A stretch of 64,000 nucleotides of DNA from positions 186,001 through 250,000 of the forward strand of contig NZ_AHCB03000012.1 of assembly GCF_000238335.3 (NCBI RefSeq), read 5' to 3'. A model generated the notes under the pieces. It had not been told where the DNA came from. It saw nothing but the letters and a program-made list of their open reading frames with translations, and made no database searches. Shown here in pieces: positions 46,148 through 56,300 of the stretch (position 1 is the stretch's first letter; the number at the start of each line of letters is the position of its first letter). The translations under genes were made by a program, and so were the position numbers. Source of the stretch: Pseudoalteromonas marina. Its GTDB lineage: Bacteria > Pseudomonadota > Gammaproteobacteria > Enterobacterales > Alteromonadaceae.

Positions 46148-49100
46148 TTAAAATCCAATATCAAAAATAGACACATCAATAACGTCAATTAGCCCAGCGT
46201 CGTTGGCTTTTTGCTGTATGCCAATATATTCTAGTGTTCCATCTAGTTTAGCGTCTTCTAGTGAATCTAACATGTCTTGGATGCCCTCAACCTGCTTAGT
46301 AAAGGCTTCTTCGCCGACTTTACCATAGCGAGGGTCTTTTGTGAGTGTATCTAGTTTAGTTGTGTAATTATCAATCACTGAATTCATGTACTTGGCGGAA
46401 CCTTGCTGGGCACGCTCCTCTCCAGCCATTCTGCTACCCCATGTTGCATTACCGCCTTTACCTTCCATGATAAGGATTTTACCATCTTCGGTAATATACA
46501 CTTGGTCAAACTCACCTTGTTTGCCGTTACCGGGTAATTTTGTGTTTAACGGTTTGGCGTTAGGGTAGTTTTGTTGTACATAAATGCGGGCGGCTTCTTC
46601 ACCTAAGTCTTCACTGGCCAGTCGCATGGCTTTTTGTGCATCTTTTAATGCTTTAGCGTTTCCAGCTAATAGGGCAGCATCACGTTGTGCAACCGCGTTG
46701 TTTCGCGCTGTTTCAAGTGTTTTTAAACGTTTTCTTGCGGCTGAGTCTAGGTTGCTGTGTTTAATTTTTAGTTTTTGTGACAAAGTATTAAACACATCGA
46801 TTTGGTCAGATACAGTAACTAACGCGCCATTTTCATAACGCAGTTTCGGTGGTTTAGTACCATCTAAGCGCTGTATGATAACTTTGCCGTCTGCGTTGGT
46901 GTATGCGCGGTAGTTGCCACGGATATCATCAGGCAGATTTTGTAATAAGTAGTCAGCATGTGCTCTTGCTGACACCTGTGTTGTTACGCCTCGATTGATA
47001 CCCGGCTGTAATGTCACATCGGGCTTGTCAATGCGCTCAATTAACTTAGGTTGCTGAGGCGATACGGTATGCGAGATAGTTTTGTTAAGTTGCTCTCGTT
47101 TGAGTATGTCTGCCGTTTTAACTAGTGAGCGGTGCGCATTGGCAAGGTGTTTTGATTTACTTGCTACAGATGCGGCAACACCAACCCCACCTGTTAATAT
47201 TGCTAGTAAAACTTCAAAGGCCATAATGCCGGTTATGCGCTGTTTTTCAACATAGGAATGGGCTTCAATATAATCATAGGGGAAGCGCGCGAGTGTATTG
47301 CGGATATCCTCATCGTCCATTAATACAATTAATAGCTCAAAGGCTTGTGACAATGCACTGGTTGTTTTTTGGCTAAAGACTAAGATGGTTTCGAGTTCTT
47401 GTTTTACAGCCTGTTTATCACCACTTGCAACGGCATCAATCATTCTAAAGCAAGCAGAATACACACTGATATTAACATCAATTCCAAGTACTATTAAATC
47501 AGCAATACCCGTTACAAGGGATTTAGCGCCTTGATATAAGCCCGTTGCGCGTGCCCCGGTTTCAATCATCCATTGGGTAAAAAAGTCCTCTTGCTCAAAA
47601 ATAGCATCGCCAATCGCGGCTTGTTTGCGAATTTCATCAAGCATGAAAGTAAGGTGTTGATTGAATTCTTTGCGCAATTGAATGAGTTTTTGCTCATCAG
47701 CTTGTGTGGTTGCACGTAACAAAACATCACTTTTACCTTGCGGTAAATTAGCTAAGGAGGCTGCACCGTTTGCCAGTGAGCCGGTGTGTTCAACACCCTC
47801 ATTATCGATAACGATATAGTCAACACCCTCGACGGGTGAGCCATCATTATAAAAATATTCAAGATCAAGCTGAGCGAGTGAGCCTGCAGATAGCGTATTG
47901 TCACTTAAATCAAACGCAGTGATTTGGCTAATACTGGCAGGGTTTGAAACACTTGGGCTGCTGGCGGTTTGTGGGCTTTCTATGTCGTAATCAACCGGGC
48001 CATCAAAGGTTATAAATGTGCCATCGAGTGTGAGTACATTTGTTGCAGTAATATCAACATTACCTTGGCTGTCGAGTTTTATCTCGCCGCCTGCGTTGTG
48101 AATAATTAAATCGCCTTGGCCGGAGCCGGTAATATCAATACTGTTATTGGTTTGTAAAAATGTAGAGCCATTAGGCACATTAAGCTTTAAATCGCTATTA
48201 TCAGTTTTAAGAAGTATGTCGCTTTGGATATTTACTTTTATAGCGCGACCAGCAAGTAAAGACAGCTCTTGATCGCTTTCAACACGTGTGTTTTTACTAC
48301 TAAAAGATTGATTACCTGCGCTTTGATAATTTATGTGGCTGTTATTGGTAGTTTGCTCAATGTTATTTTTTACATCAATAAATTGATTGTTTTTAATAAC
48401 AAATTGCACATTACTTTGTTCGGTTTCAAGGCATAGGTCGCGTCCAGCGTGTAAATTAATAGTACCGAGTTGGCTTATCCATTCAATAAACTGTCGGCCA
48501 GATTGTTTAGCGTTGAGCTCTATGTAATGTTCACTGGCGAGCGTTTGTAAAATGACTTTAGGCTCGTTTTGCTCGTCGTCAAATAAAAGTTCGTTTTGGG
48601 CTGCGCTTAAAAGGCGGTTATGTGTTGGGTTGGCTGCTGTTACTACACTTGGCTGATCAGCGTTAAGTGCAAAACCCATTATAAATGCGTTGTTGGGGTC
48701 GTTATTAATACACCCAATAAGTACCTCTGAGCCACCGACCAGTGGGAAGTGCCAGCCAGTGGCTTGAGGTTGGTTTTGACATGCATATAGCGCCAATTTT
48801 TTTAATGCAGGGCTTGACTGAGTTAATGGCCGTGCTGTTTTATCAAAGTCGGTGCGTGTTCTATATTCGCCATGTTCATCTACAAATGCGTTACCCGTTA
48901 ATGATTCAACTTTTGCTGCAAAAACCATTGGTTTAGCTGTGTGATCCACAGGCATTGGTTTAAAGGGCGTACCGCGCTCAATAAATTGTGCAACACAATG
49001 ATAATGCGTTTCGCCGTTATGGCTGCTTTCGTCATTTGCTTGATTTAGCGTGTGTTCTACTTTTATACACAGCAAATCGCCGCTGGCAAACCCCATTTGA

Positions 49101-49969
49101 TCGTCAAGTGATATTGAGCATCCTGCAAATACATCTGATACGTTACCTGTTAAGGTAATTACCTTGTTATGTGTACCTAATGCGTTACTAAAATTTTGTG
49201 CTTGTAATGCAGCTTGGCTAGGTGTTTCTGCTACGGGCTCAAAAAACGATTGGCTATTGCTGGCTACTTTTTGAAATTGCCCATGTGCATTACTTATTGC
49301 TGCATTATTAGATATGCTTTGTTTTACTTCACTGTGCATAAATCCAAAAAAACTATTGTTGTAAAGTGCGTTCATGCCAGCCGTTGCTTTGACCTCGAGT
49401 ACACCTGTATTTAAGTAGGGACTATTTAAATTACTGTCACTTATTATTAATGTTTCGGTGTTTGTATCGCTTTCAATCCAATAAAAAAGGCCATGTTGAG
49501 ATGTGAGCCTATTAAAAAATGACCAGTCACTTTCCATTGCTTGAACACATTGCGCTACCTGAGGTAAAGCTGAACTTGTTCTAAATACAATTTGCCCTGC
49601 TGAATAGCCTGCCTTGTACGCTAAGTGTGTTAGTACGTCTTGTATGTTAACTGATATAAACACTTTGCTATTGGCCGTGTTTTTTAATGTTGAGAGCCTG
49701 TCTTGCACGGTAATAGCAAAACGATAAACCTTATTAAATGCACCTAAGTTGGTAACAGATGTAATTAGTCCTGCTTGTTGTCGGTATTGATTTTTTTTAT
49801 TTACAAAGATGACATTGGCGTTAGCTAATAAATTATCAGATTGGAGATTTTCTGAGGACTCTACGGTTATTGAGTAATAAAAACCTTGATTAAGTGTTTC
49901 GTGGCCTTGTAGGTGTGTAACGTTAAGGTTTTTATCGTTAACCTTTAAAAAAAAACTAGCCTTACTCAC
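46148..49969 (-). CDS. vgrG: Evolved VgrG (TssI) spike protein with C-terminal PD-(D/E)xK-like nuclease domain
   Basis: 1273 residues. Residues 1-470 are the VgrG gp27/gp5-like spike (FFNRLTSQHGLFYWIES, GSEVLIGCINNDPNNAFIMG). About 470-670 is a beta-helical DUF2345-type extension (NVDITATNVLTLDG). About 690-775 is a small beta-sandwich-like domain. About 780-960 is helical with hydrophobic stretches, perhaps a translocation or pre-toxin region. The C-terminal domain (about 1100-1273) has D1155 in GEFDQVY, E1169-G-K1171 and QQGSAKY, matching the D...ExK...Q pattern of restriction-nuclease-like toxins. It would be delivered by the T6SS and cut DNA or RNA. An Imm49-like gene follows. The nuclease call is motif-based inference. 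Confidence 0.9.
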   Translation of the reverse strand: MSKASFFLKVNDKNLNVTHLQGHETLNQGFYYSITVESSENLQSDNLLANANVIFVNKKNQYRQQAGLITSVTNLGAFNKVYRFAITVQDRLSTLKNTANSKVFISVNIQDVLTHLAYKAGYSAGQIVFRTSSALPQVAQCVQAMESDWSFFNRLTSQHGLFYWIESDTNTETLIISDSNLNSPYLNTGVLEVKATAGMNALYNNSFFGFMHSEVKQSISNNAAISNAHGQFQKVASNSQSFFEPVAETPSQAALQAQNFSNALGTHNKVITLTGNVSDVFAGCSISLDDQMGFASGDLLCIKVEHTLNQANDESSHNGETHYHCVAQFIERGTPFKPMPVDHTAKPMVFAAKVESLTGNAFVDEHGEYRTRTDFDKTARPLTQSSPALKKLALYACQNQPQATGWHFPLVGGSEVLIGCINNDPNNAFIMGFALNADQPSVVTAANPTHNRLLSAAQNELLFDDEQNEPKVILQTLASEHYIELNAKQSGRQFIEWISQLGTINLHAGRDLCLETEQSNVQFVIKNNQFIDVKNNIEQTTNNSHINYQSAGNQSFSSKNTRVESDQELSLLAGRAIKVNIQSDILLKTDNSDLKLNVPNGSTFLQTNNSIDITGSGQGDLIIHNAGGEIKLDSQGNVDITATNVLTLDGTFITFDGPVDYDIESPQTASSPSVSNPASISQITAFDLSDNTLSAGSLAQLDLEYFYNDGSPVEGVDYIVIDNEGVEHTGSLANGAASLANLPQGKSDVLLRATTQADEQKLIQLRKEFNQHLTFMLDEIRKQAAIGDAIFEQEDFFTQWMIETGARATGLYQGAKSLVTGIADLIVLGIDVNISVYSACFRMIDAVASGDKQAVKQELETILVFSQKTTSALSQAFELLIVLMDDEDIRNTLARFPYDYIEAHSYVEKQRITGIMAFEVLLAILTGGVGVAASVASKSKHLANAHRSLVKTADILKREQLNKTISHTVSPQQPKLIERIDKPDVTLQPGINRGVTTQVSARAHADYLLQNLPDDIRGNYRAYTNADGKVIIQRLDGTKPPKLRYENGALVTVSDQIDVFNTLSQKLKIKHSNLDSAARKRLKTLETARNNAVAQRDAALLAGNAKALKDAQKAMRLASEDLGEEAARIYVQQNYPNAKPLNTKLPGNGKQGEFDQVYITEDGKILIMEGKGGNATWGSRMAGEERAQQGSAKYMNSVIDNYTTKLDTLTKDPRYGKVGEEAFTKQVEGIQDMLDSLEDAKLDGTLEYIGIQQKANDAGLIDVIDVSIFDIGF

Positions 49970-50304
49970 AACGTTGCAATCCTTGCTCAGTAAAAATATC
50001 CGCTAAACATACCTGTTTGAAAACTTTTGATCAATAAAATAATAATATATATGTGTATTTTATTATCCCTATTTTCTGGATTGTTTCAAAAATAGGGATT
50101 GTTGTTTATTGTTGCAAAATGTTGATTAGTTTTTGTTTTTAGAGTTTTTATTCTATTTATTTTAAGTTTTTATTAATGTTATTTATTAGGGTTTATATAG
50201 GTTGACAATGCCTGTTTGGAGTTTGTATTATTGCGTTTATTAAATGGACAGAATGCTAACCTTGTACTACGAGGTTAAATAAAATTGATGACAAGGAGCT
50301 TGTT
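49970..50304. other. Divergent region between vgrG and the T6SS operon, with inverted repeat
   Basis: 335 bp, very AT-rich, no gene. ATCCCTATTTT (50065-50075) and AAAATAGGGAT (50089-50099) form an 11-bp inverted repeat with a 13-nt loop, midway between the divergent genes. It could be a regulator site or leader hairpin. Confidence 0.6.
50202..50231 (+). promoter_or_regulatory. Putative T6SS operon promoter
   Basis: Consensus TTGACA (50202-50207), 18-nt spacer and TATTAT (50226-50231) preceded by TTG, about 75 bases before the first gene of the operon. A sigma-54 element was looked for and not found. Confidence 0.6.
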
Positions 50305-50724
50305 ATGAATAGAAAAGAGTTTATAAATCAAATAAATAGCTTGTACTCTTTGGCTTGGTCAATGACTACAAGTGTATCCTCCTTACTTGATCAAGTGGGT
50401 ATTCCTGCCCATCGTGTTTTTTCAGAAAAGTCCATAGAGCATTTTTTCTTTTTTTTAAATAATCCCCCAATTGATAATGAAAAAGTTACTTTAATTAATG
50501 GTGATGTATCTATTTATATTAAAGAGCTTTCTTTAATAAATACTAAATTAATTACATCTATAGATGATGTGGTTACTCAGTCTTTATTAGTTGAATCGCA
50601 AGAGAAAAGTAAATCAAAACGTTTTTTAGGGTTGTTTAAAAGTGACAAGTGGTCTGATTGTGCGAACGATAGATTTAATAAAGTAATTTGCCCAGTTTAC
50701 GAAGCTAATCTGTGCAGAAACTAA
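50305..50724 (+). CDS. Unknown first gene of the T6SS operon
   Basis: 139 residues, SD AAGGAG. Soluble and helical with a basic segment KSKSKRFLGLFKSDKW; no signal peptide or membrane helix. Phe-rich stretch SIEHFFFFLNNPP. It does not match a T6SS core or accessory family that I know. It is 34 bases upstream of tssJ on the same strand and next to the probable promoter, so it is probably translated from the same mRNA and could be a regulator or accessory factor. Confidence 0.7.
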   Translation: MNRKEFINQINSLYSLAWSMTTSVSSLLDQVGIPAHRVFSEKSIEHFFFFLNNPPIDNEKVTLINGDVSIYIKELSLINTKLITSIDDVVTQSLLVESQEKSKSKRFLGLFKSDKWSDCANDRFNKVICPVYEANLCRN

Positions 50725-50758
50725 TTTTAATTTAAATAAAAATAATTATGAGGTAAAT

Positions 50759-51226
50759 ATGCGCTTTATTACAAAGGTTATAACGAGCTTTTCATTGTGT
50801 TTTATTTTAGCCGGCTGTATGAGTACTAACGTAAGTTTAGATGTTAAGGCAACAGATAATTTAAACTTAAACCAGTTTGATGAGGCTTTACCTGTTGTAT
50901 TAAAAGTTTATCAATTGTCTGATATACAAACATTTAAAACAGCCACGTTTGAAGAGTTGTGGAAGTCTGATAAATCAGTATTAGCAAATAGTTTAATTAC
51001 ACTAGAAGAGCGCACTATTCACCCTTCAGAAAAGTCTGAAATTAAGTTTGAACAGGCCGAAAATGCCAAGTTTGTAGCGATTGTTGCATTATTTAGAGAC
51101 CGCAATGGGGATAATTGGAAAGCATATTATCCGCTAGCTGATGGGCCGGTTAAGTTATCTACCTCATTAGATGTGTTAGTAACTAACAATGAAGTGCAAC
51201 TACCTGGTGTGGATAAGGCCGAGTAA
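50759..51226 (+). CDS. tssJ: T6SS outer-membrane lipoprotein TssJ
   Basis: 155 residues. Lipoprotein signal with ILAGC (Cys20). The transthyretin-like domain shows PVVLKVYQLSDIQTFKTATFEELW, the usual TssJ N-terminal pattern. TssJ anchors the TssM periplasmic domain at the outer membrane as part of the TssJLM complex. Its stop overlaps the tssK start by one base (TAATG). Confidence 0.93.
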   Translation: MRFITKVITSFSLCFILAGCMSTNVSLDVKATDNLNLNQFDEALPVVLKVYQLSDIQTFKTATFEELWKSDKSVLANSLITLEERTIHPSEKSEIKFEQAENAKFVAIVALFRDRNGDNWKAYYPLADGPVKLSTSLDVLVTNNEVQLPGVDKAE

Positions 51227-52566
51227 TGAACTTAAAAGCTCCCGCTAAGCCTGTATGGGCTGAAGGTGTATTGCTGGCTCAGCAACATTTTCAGTTATTT
51301 GATGATTACCACGATCAGAGTCAAATAGTACGCCATGCACTTACATCACCTTTAGCTTTTGGCTTAGAGCATTTTTCTATTGACGAGTCGTCTCTTGCCA
51401 GAGGTATTTTAAAAGTAATTAGCTTTAAACTCCTGCTTGAAAATGGCCGTTTATTAGATTTTGATCGCCAACAGCACGAAGAGCTAAAACTGGAGCTTGA
51501 TAATACACATGAAGAGAGTGTTATTTATATTGCTATTGCTGCAAATAAAACAGTAAGCAATATAGAGGGCTATGCAGCGAGTGGCCAATTAAGCGCCTAC
51601 GAAGCAGATTATATTGATTTAGAAGATAACCACGATGCGTCACGTAGTCGCGAAGTATTAATTGCGAAACCTAAATTTATACTGCTGTCTGATTCTGACG
51701 TTAAAACCTATTTTGATACGGTTGCCTGTTTAAAAATAGCGCGCGCAGATGATGGATCATTTATTTTAAATAAGCAGTTTGTGCCGCCTTTATTAAATAT
51801 AACAGCTTCGTCTTATTTAACTGAATTATTAAATAGAACGGCAAATTTGGTTAATGCAAAAGTAAACGTGCTTTTAAGCAGACGAAAAAATTATGGCTCG
51901 GTGACCGACTTTGGCCCAAATGAAATGAACACATTTTTATTGCTTAATGCCATGGCGCCGTCGGCTAAGCGGTTAGATCATCTTAAAAACCTTTCTTTAG
52001 TTCATCCTGAACGCTTGTATTGCGAATTGGTTGATTTAATTAGTTCAGTTTCAATGTTTGAGCACAGTGATTTAGTTAATCAGGTTCCTCCTTACCAGCA
52101 TAAGCATTTAAGTAATGTATTTGGCCAATTAGATGAGTTGTTAACGCGTTTACTTGAGGGTGTAGTACCTAAGAAAATGGTGGGGCTTAAACTCGAAAAA
52201 ACATCAAATGCAATTTACCAAGTGGCAACCATTGATTCTGCAACCTTTACAAATAACGACTTTTATCTCGCGGTGTATTTTGAATCAGAAGACACAAAAT
52301 GGATTGAAACCTTTAGTGAACAGGTGAAAGTAGGCGCAAGCGAAAAACTCGATATTATGATTTCGTCGGCATTAGCTGGTGTTCAGCTAACACATTGCCA
52401 GCGCCCTCCTAATAAGCTGGCTATAAAAAGTGGTTATGAATACTTTAGGCTTGAATCACATGGGTTTATTTGGCAACAAATTATTGAAGAACAGTCATTA
52501 AGTTTATTTGTGCCATTTGGATTACAAAGTGCACAAATAGAAATTGTGACCGTTGCACGCAGTTAA
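51226..52566 (+). CDS. tssK: T6SS baseplate protein TssK
   Basis: 446 residues, the usual length. N-terminal KPVWAEGVLLAQQHFQLFDDYHDQ is diagnostic. TssK trimers connect the baseplate to the TssL/TssM cytoplasmic parts. It is translationally coupled to tssJ and followed 15 bases later by tssL, the common tssJ-tssK-tssL order. Confidence 0.95.
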   Translation: MNLKAPAKPVWAEGVLLAQQHFQLFDDYHDQSQIVRHALTSPLAFGLEHFSIDESSLARGILKVISFKLLLENGRLLDFDRQQHEELKLELDNTHEESVIYIAIAANKTVSNIEGYAASGQLSAYEADYIDLEDNHDASRSREVLIAKPKFILLSDSDVKTYFDTVACLKIARADDGSFILNKQFVPPLLNITASSYLTELLNRTANLVNAKVNVLLSRRKNYGSVTDFGPNEMNTFLLLNAMAPSAKRLDHLKNLSLVHPERLYCELVDLISSVSMFEHSDLVNQVPPYQHKHLSNVFGQLDELLTRLLEGVVPKKMVGLKLEKTSNAIYQVATIDSATFTNNDFYLAVYFESEDTKWIETFSEQVKVGASEKLDIMISSALAGVQLTHCQRPPNKLAIKSGYEYFRLESHGFIWQQIIEEQSLSLFVPFGLQSAQIEIVTVARS

Positions 52567-52581
52567 CGTTGAGTTGAAATT

Positions 52582-53304
52582 ATGCAAGAAAAACAACAAG
52601 AACAAGATTTAGTCGCGTGCATCTCTCCGGTGATCAATGCGCTCACTCCTTTAAAACTTAAGCAGTCTACTACTGTTGAGCTAGAAGAATTTAGAGAAAG
52701 CTTATTAGCTAGCTTTGACGAATACGAACGTAATTGCTATTCGCAGCAAGTGACAACCAGTTTAATGCAAGAAGTTAAATTTGCATTAACAGCAATGTGC
52801 GATGAGTTTGTAATGAGCTCGGGTGCACATTTTAGAATGGATTGGATGTCGCGACCTCTGCAGCTTGAATTTTTTGGTAATAACCGGGCAGGCGAAGAGT
52901 TTTTTGAGCGCTTAAGTAAGTTAAGAACAGGGGGAGAGCAAAAACTCGCTGCATTAGAAGTTTACTATATTTGCTTGCAACTTGGTTTTGAAGGTATTTA
53001 CAAAGTTAAGGGTATCGAGCAATTAAAAGCGTTAATTGTTGATGTTAGAGCACAAATTGAAGACATAAAAGGCACTCCCAGCGCTCAGCTTTCTGAAAAC
53101 GGTGTACCTGCAGAAGGGTTTGCAATGAAGGTGGGCCGCAATATTCCTTATTGGGTTATTTTATCAATTTGTCTGGGATCGATTGCCTCTTTATTTGCTG
53201 GGTTTCATTACGTTATCAGTAAGCAAGCGACCCAAAGTACACAAACAATAAATAACCAAATTGAAGTGCTGACTCAGCTCAACAAAACCAACGAAACACG
53301 ATAG
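52582..53304 (+). CDS. tssL: T6SS inner-membrane protein TssL (DotU/IcmH family)
   Basis: 240 residues. The cytoplasmic DotU domain has ALTAMCDEFVMSS and FFERLSKLRTGG. One C-terminal membrane helix lies at about 188-212, then a short periplasmic tail. There is no fused peptidoglycan-binding OmpA-like domain, so cell-wall anchoring must come from another protein or be absent. It is 8 bases upstream of tssM. Confidence 0.94.
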   Translation: MQEKQQEQDLVACISPVINALTPLKLKQSTTVELEEFRESLLASFDEYERNCYSQQVTTSLMQEVKFALTAMCDEFVMSSGAHFRMDWMSRPLQLEFFGNNRAGEEFFERLSKLRTGGEQKLAALEVYYICLQLGFEGIYKVKGIEQLKALIVDVRAQIEDIKGTPSAQLSENGVPAEGFAMKVGRNIPYWVILSICLGSIASLFAGFHYVISKQATQSTQTINNQIEVLTQLNKTNETR

Positions 53305-53312
53305 GTAATACA

Positions 53313-56300
53313 ATGCAGGGAAGAGTTAATAAAAGCGGTTTAGTCCATTTTTTACTGGGCTTAGTATCATCGCGTGCAACGGGTCAGTTAATTGGGTTAA
53401 TTGCCGTTTTAAGTATTGTGTGGTTTGCCGGTCGTATGGTGGGTTTAGACACCACTGACAAAAAGCTTATTGCTATGGGTGCCGTTACCGCTGTTTTTAT
53501 ACTATTTATTTTTATTCGTTGGTTATGGACTAAACGTTCTGGTGATAAATTAGCGTCTGAGCTTGCTAGTCATAATGCGGGTTCTAGCGCTGAACTTGAT
53601 GAAATAAAAGATAAAATGCAAGAAGCATTGGGATCTTTAAAAGCTTCTCATTTAGGAGCTGGTTACAGAGGTAACACAGCATTATATGCATTACCTTGGT
53701 ATATGATCATTGGCCCTTCTGCGGCGGGTAAAAGTACTTTATTTGCAAACTCAGGGTTGCATTTTCCATATTCTAACTCAAGCGAACTGCATATTCAGGG
53801 CTTTGGTGGTACTCGTAATTGTGATTGGTGGTTTTCAGATCAGGCCATTTTAATTGACACCGCAGGTCGTTACACCACAGAGCAATCTGAAAACAAAGAG
53901 TGGTTATCTTTTTTATCTTTACTTAAAAAATACCGTCCTAAATTACCTATTAACGGTGTGATGGTCGCCATTAGTGTGGCAGATGTTTTAACGTCAGATA
54001 GCGAAGAAATTCGTCAACATGTGAAGCTCGTACGCGAGCGTATTGAAGAATTGATTACACAGCTAGGTGTTATTTTTCCTGTGTATATTACCTTCACTAA
54101 AACCGATTTAATTAGTGGTTTTGAACCCTTCTTTAGTGACTTGTCTGAACAAGAACGCGAACAAGTGTTTGGTGCCTATTTACTTGATATTAGTGAAGAT
54201 CAAAAAAATGATCCGGCTGAAATGTTTGAAGTTCGCATGCAAGACCTGTACGAACGCTTATGTGAACAACGTTTAAGTAAGGTTGCACGTGAAAGAAATG
54301 AACATCGTAAGCAACTTATTTTAGATTTTCCTAATCAATTTAAATCAGCGTCCACCAAGCTTACAGAATTTGTAAACTTATTATTTAAATCTAACCCGTA
54401 TCAAGAGGTTCCTTGGTTTGCTGGTGTTTACTTTACATCAGGCACACAAGAGGGAACGCCAATAGAGCGTATAACCAACGGAGTCAGAGACCAATTTGGC
54501 GCTGTAATTGTTGAGCAAAAACAAGAAAGCATTACGCAAAGTTACTTTATTAACCGCGTTTTTAACGATGTTATTTTTAAACTGCAAGATTTAACTCGTG
54601 GAAATAGAAAAAAACGTCTTGTTGGGCGTTGGTTAAAAGGGTTAACCGTTACATCAGGGTTAGCGTCTATTGCAGCAATTACGGCTTTATTGATTACGTC
54701 TTACACAAGTAATCAGTTACTGCTAAATCAAGGTGAAGCGCGCGTTAAAGCCGTTGTTGAAGCCAGTGTCAATAAAGCAAAAGATGAGCAAAAGTTAGCA
54801 GCTACGCTCGCATTGTTCGATCATTATGGCCAATTGCGCAGTTACGAAGATTCTCTACCTTGGTATTTTATTTTTGGCATTTATGAAGGCGACGAAACAC
54901 TTGATAGTGTAGCTAATGTTTTATTTAACCAAATGAACCAGCTTATTACTTATCCGGGTGAAGAGCGTTTACTTACTCAAATTAAACAATACGAAACTCA
55001 GTGGTTAGAAGATGAAGATGAGGCAAAAGCAACCATACGCCAAGCCTACTATGATGCGTTAAAAATGCATTTAATGATGAGTACTAACCCTGAAAATATG
55101 TCATCTGAATTTGCAAAAGAGCAGTTACTTAACTTTATTGCAGAGCACTTTAATATTGACATAAACGCCGAAGAGCAAGCACCTATTTATACTCAACTAA
55201 GTAGTTTAGTTGACATGTATTTAGAAAATATGGGCAATGATATTGAGCAACCAGGTAACATTGTTTTTTGGCAATCTAACGAAACCTCTATCGCGTTAGC
55301 GCGTGAAAACCTAAACACCCAGCCTGAGGCGTTCCCGCTATATCAACAAGTTATTACAAGCTTTGCTGAGCGCAAAAAGCCACTACTTTTAAATAACTTT
55401 ATGGCTTCTAAAAATCGTGATGTGTTCAAAAGTAAATACAAAATACCTTACGTGTACACAAATTTAGGCTGGGAAGAATATGTTTTTCCAGAAATTAAAC
55501 GTATTTCTCGTTTAGTGTTTTCTGGCGATTGGGTTATGGGAACAAGTAATGACTCGGGCCAAAATGTGGTAGATGAAGCACAAGCTGAAACTCTAGCTAA
55601 AGCAATGCGCGCCTATTACTTTAAAGATTATGGCAACACGTGGTTTGAGTTTCTTGATAGCGTGAAAATGCCAGCTTTTAGAGATTTAAATGACGCCAGT
55701 ATTGATTTTGCGCGCCTTTCGTCAATGGATGGCCCTTTTAATGACCTAATGAAATTAGTGAGTGACAATATTACGCCGGCAGATGCGCCACTTAAAAGCC
55801 AAGCATCAATCGGTAAAACAGCGTCAGATGTTGCTAATAAATTAGCGCTAAACACACCAACAATTACGCAGATCAGTACTGTTAGAGCACCAGAACTTGA
55901 AAGCCGCTTTGCTGATTTAAGGCGTTTTGCACAGGCAAACGCTCAAGAAAACTCATCAGACTACTTAAGGCAATATATTAGTTCGTTAAGCAGTATTCAT
56001 TCTGATATTAAGGCAATGGCCGCCAGCAATGAAGATGACGCTCAAGCGATGATTTTTGCTCAAGAGCTACTCTCTGGTAATAGTCAAAGTAATGCATTGC
56101 AGTCGTCGTGGATTATTATTGAAAGCCAAACTCGCGCGCTTGACCCGCAAACTAAAGAAACGTTAGATGCCTTGTTTAAAGCGCCGCTTCATGCGGGTAT
56201 TGCAACGATTATGGCCAAAGCCCGGACTCAGTTAAATCAAGAGTGGGAAAACCAAGTTTACACTATGTATAACAGCAGCTTAGCTGGCAAATATCCGTTT

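Noticed and set aside
45001..46400. Possible insertion sequence around the AGCG-rich blocks
   Set aside because: No transposase reading frame or terminal repeats with target duplications were seen.
50210..50240. Sigma-54 promoter for the T6SS operon
   Set aside because: GG and GC elements are 13 rather than 10 bases apart. The TTGACA/TATTAT pair fits better.
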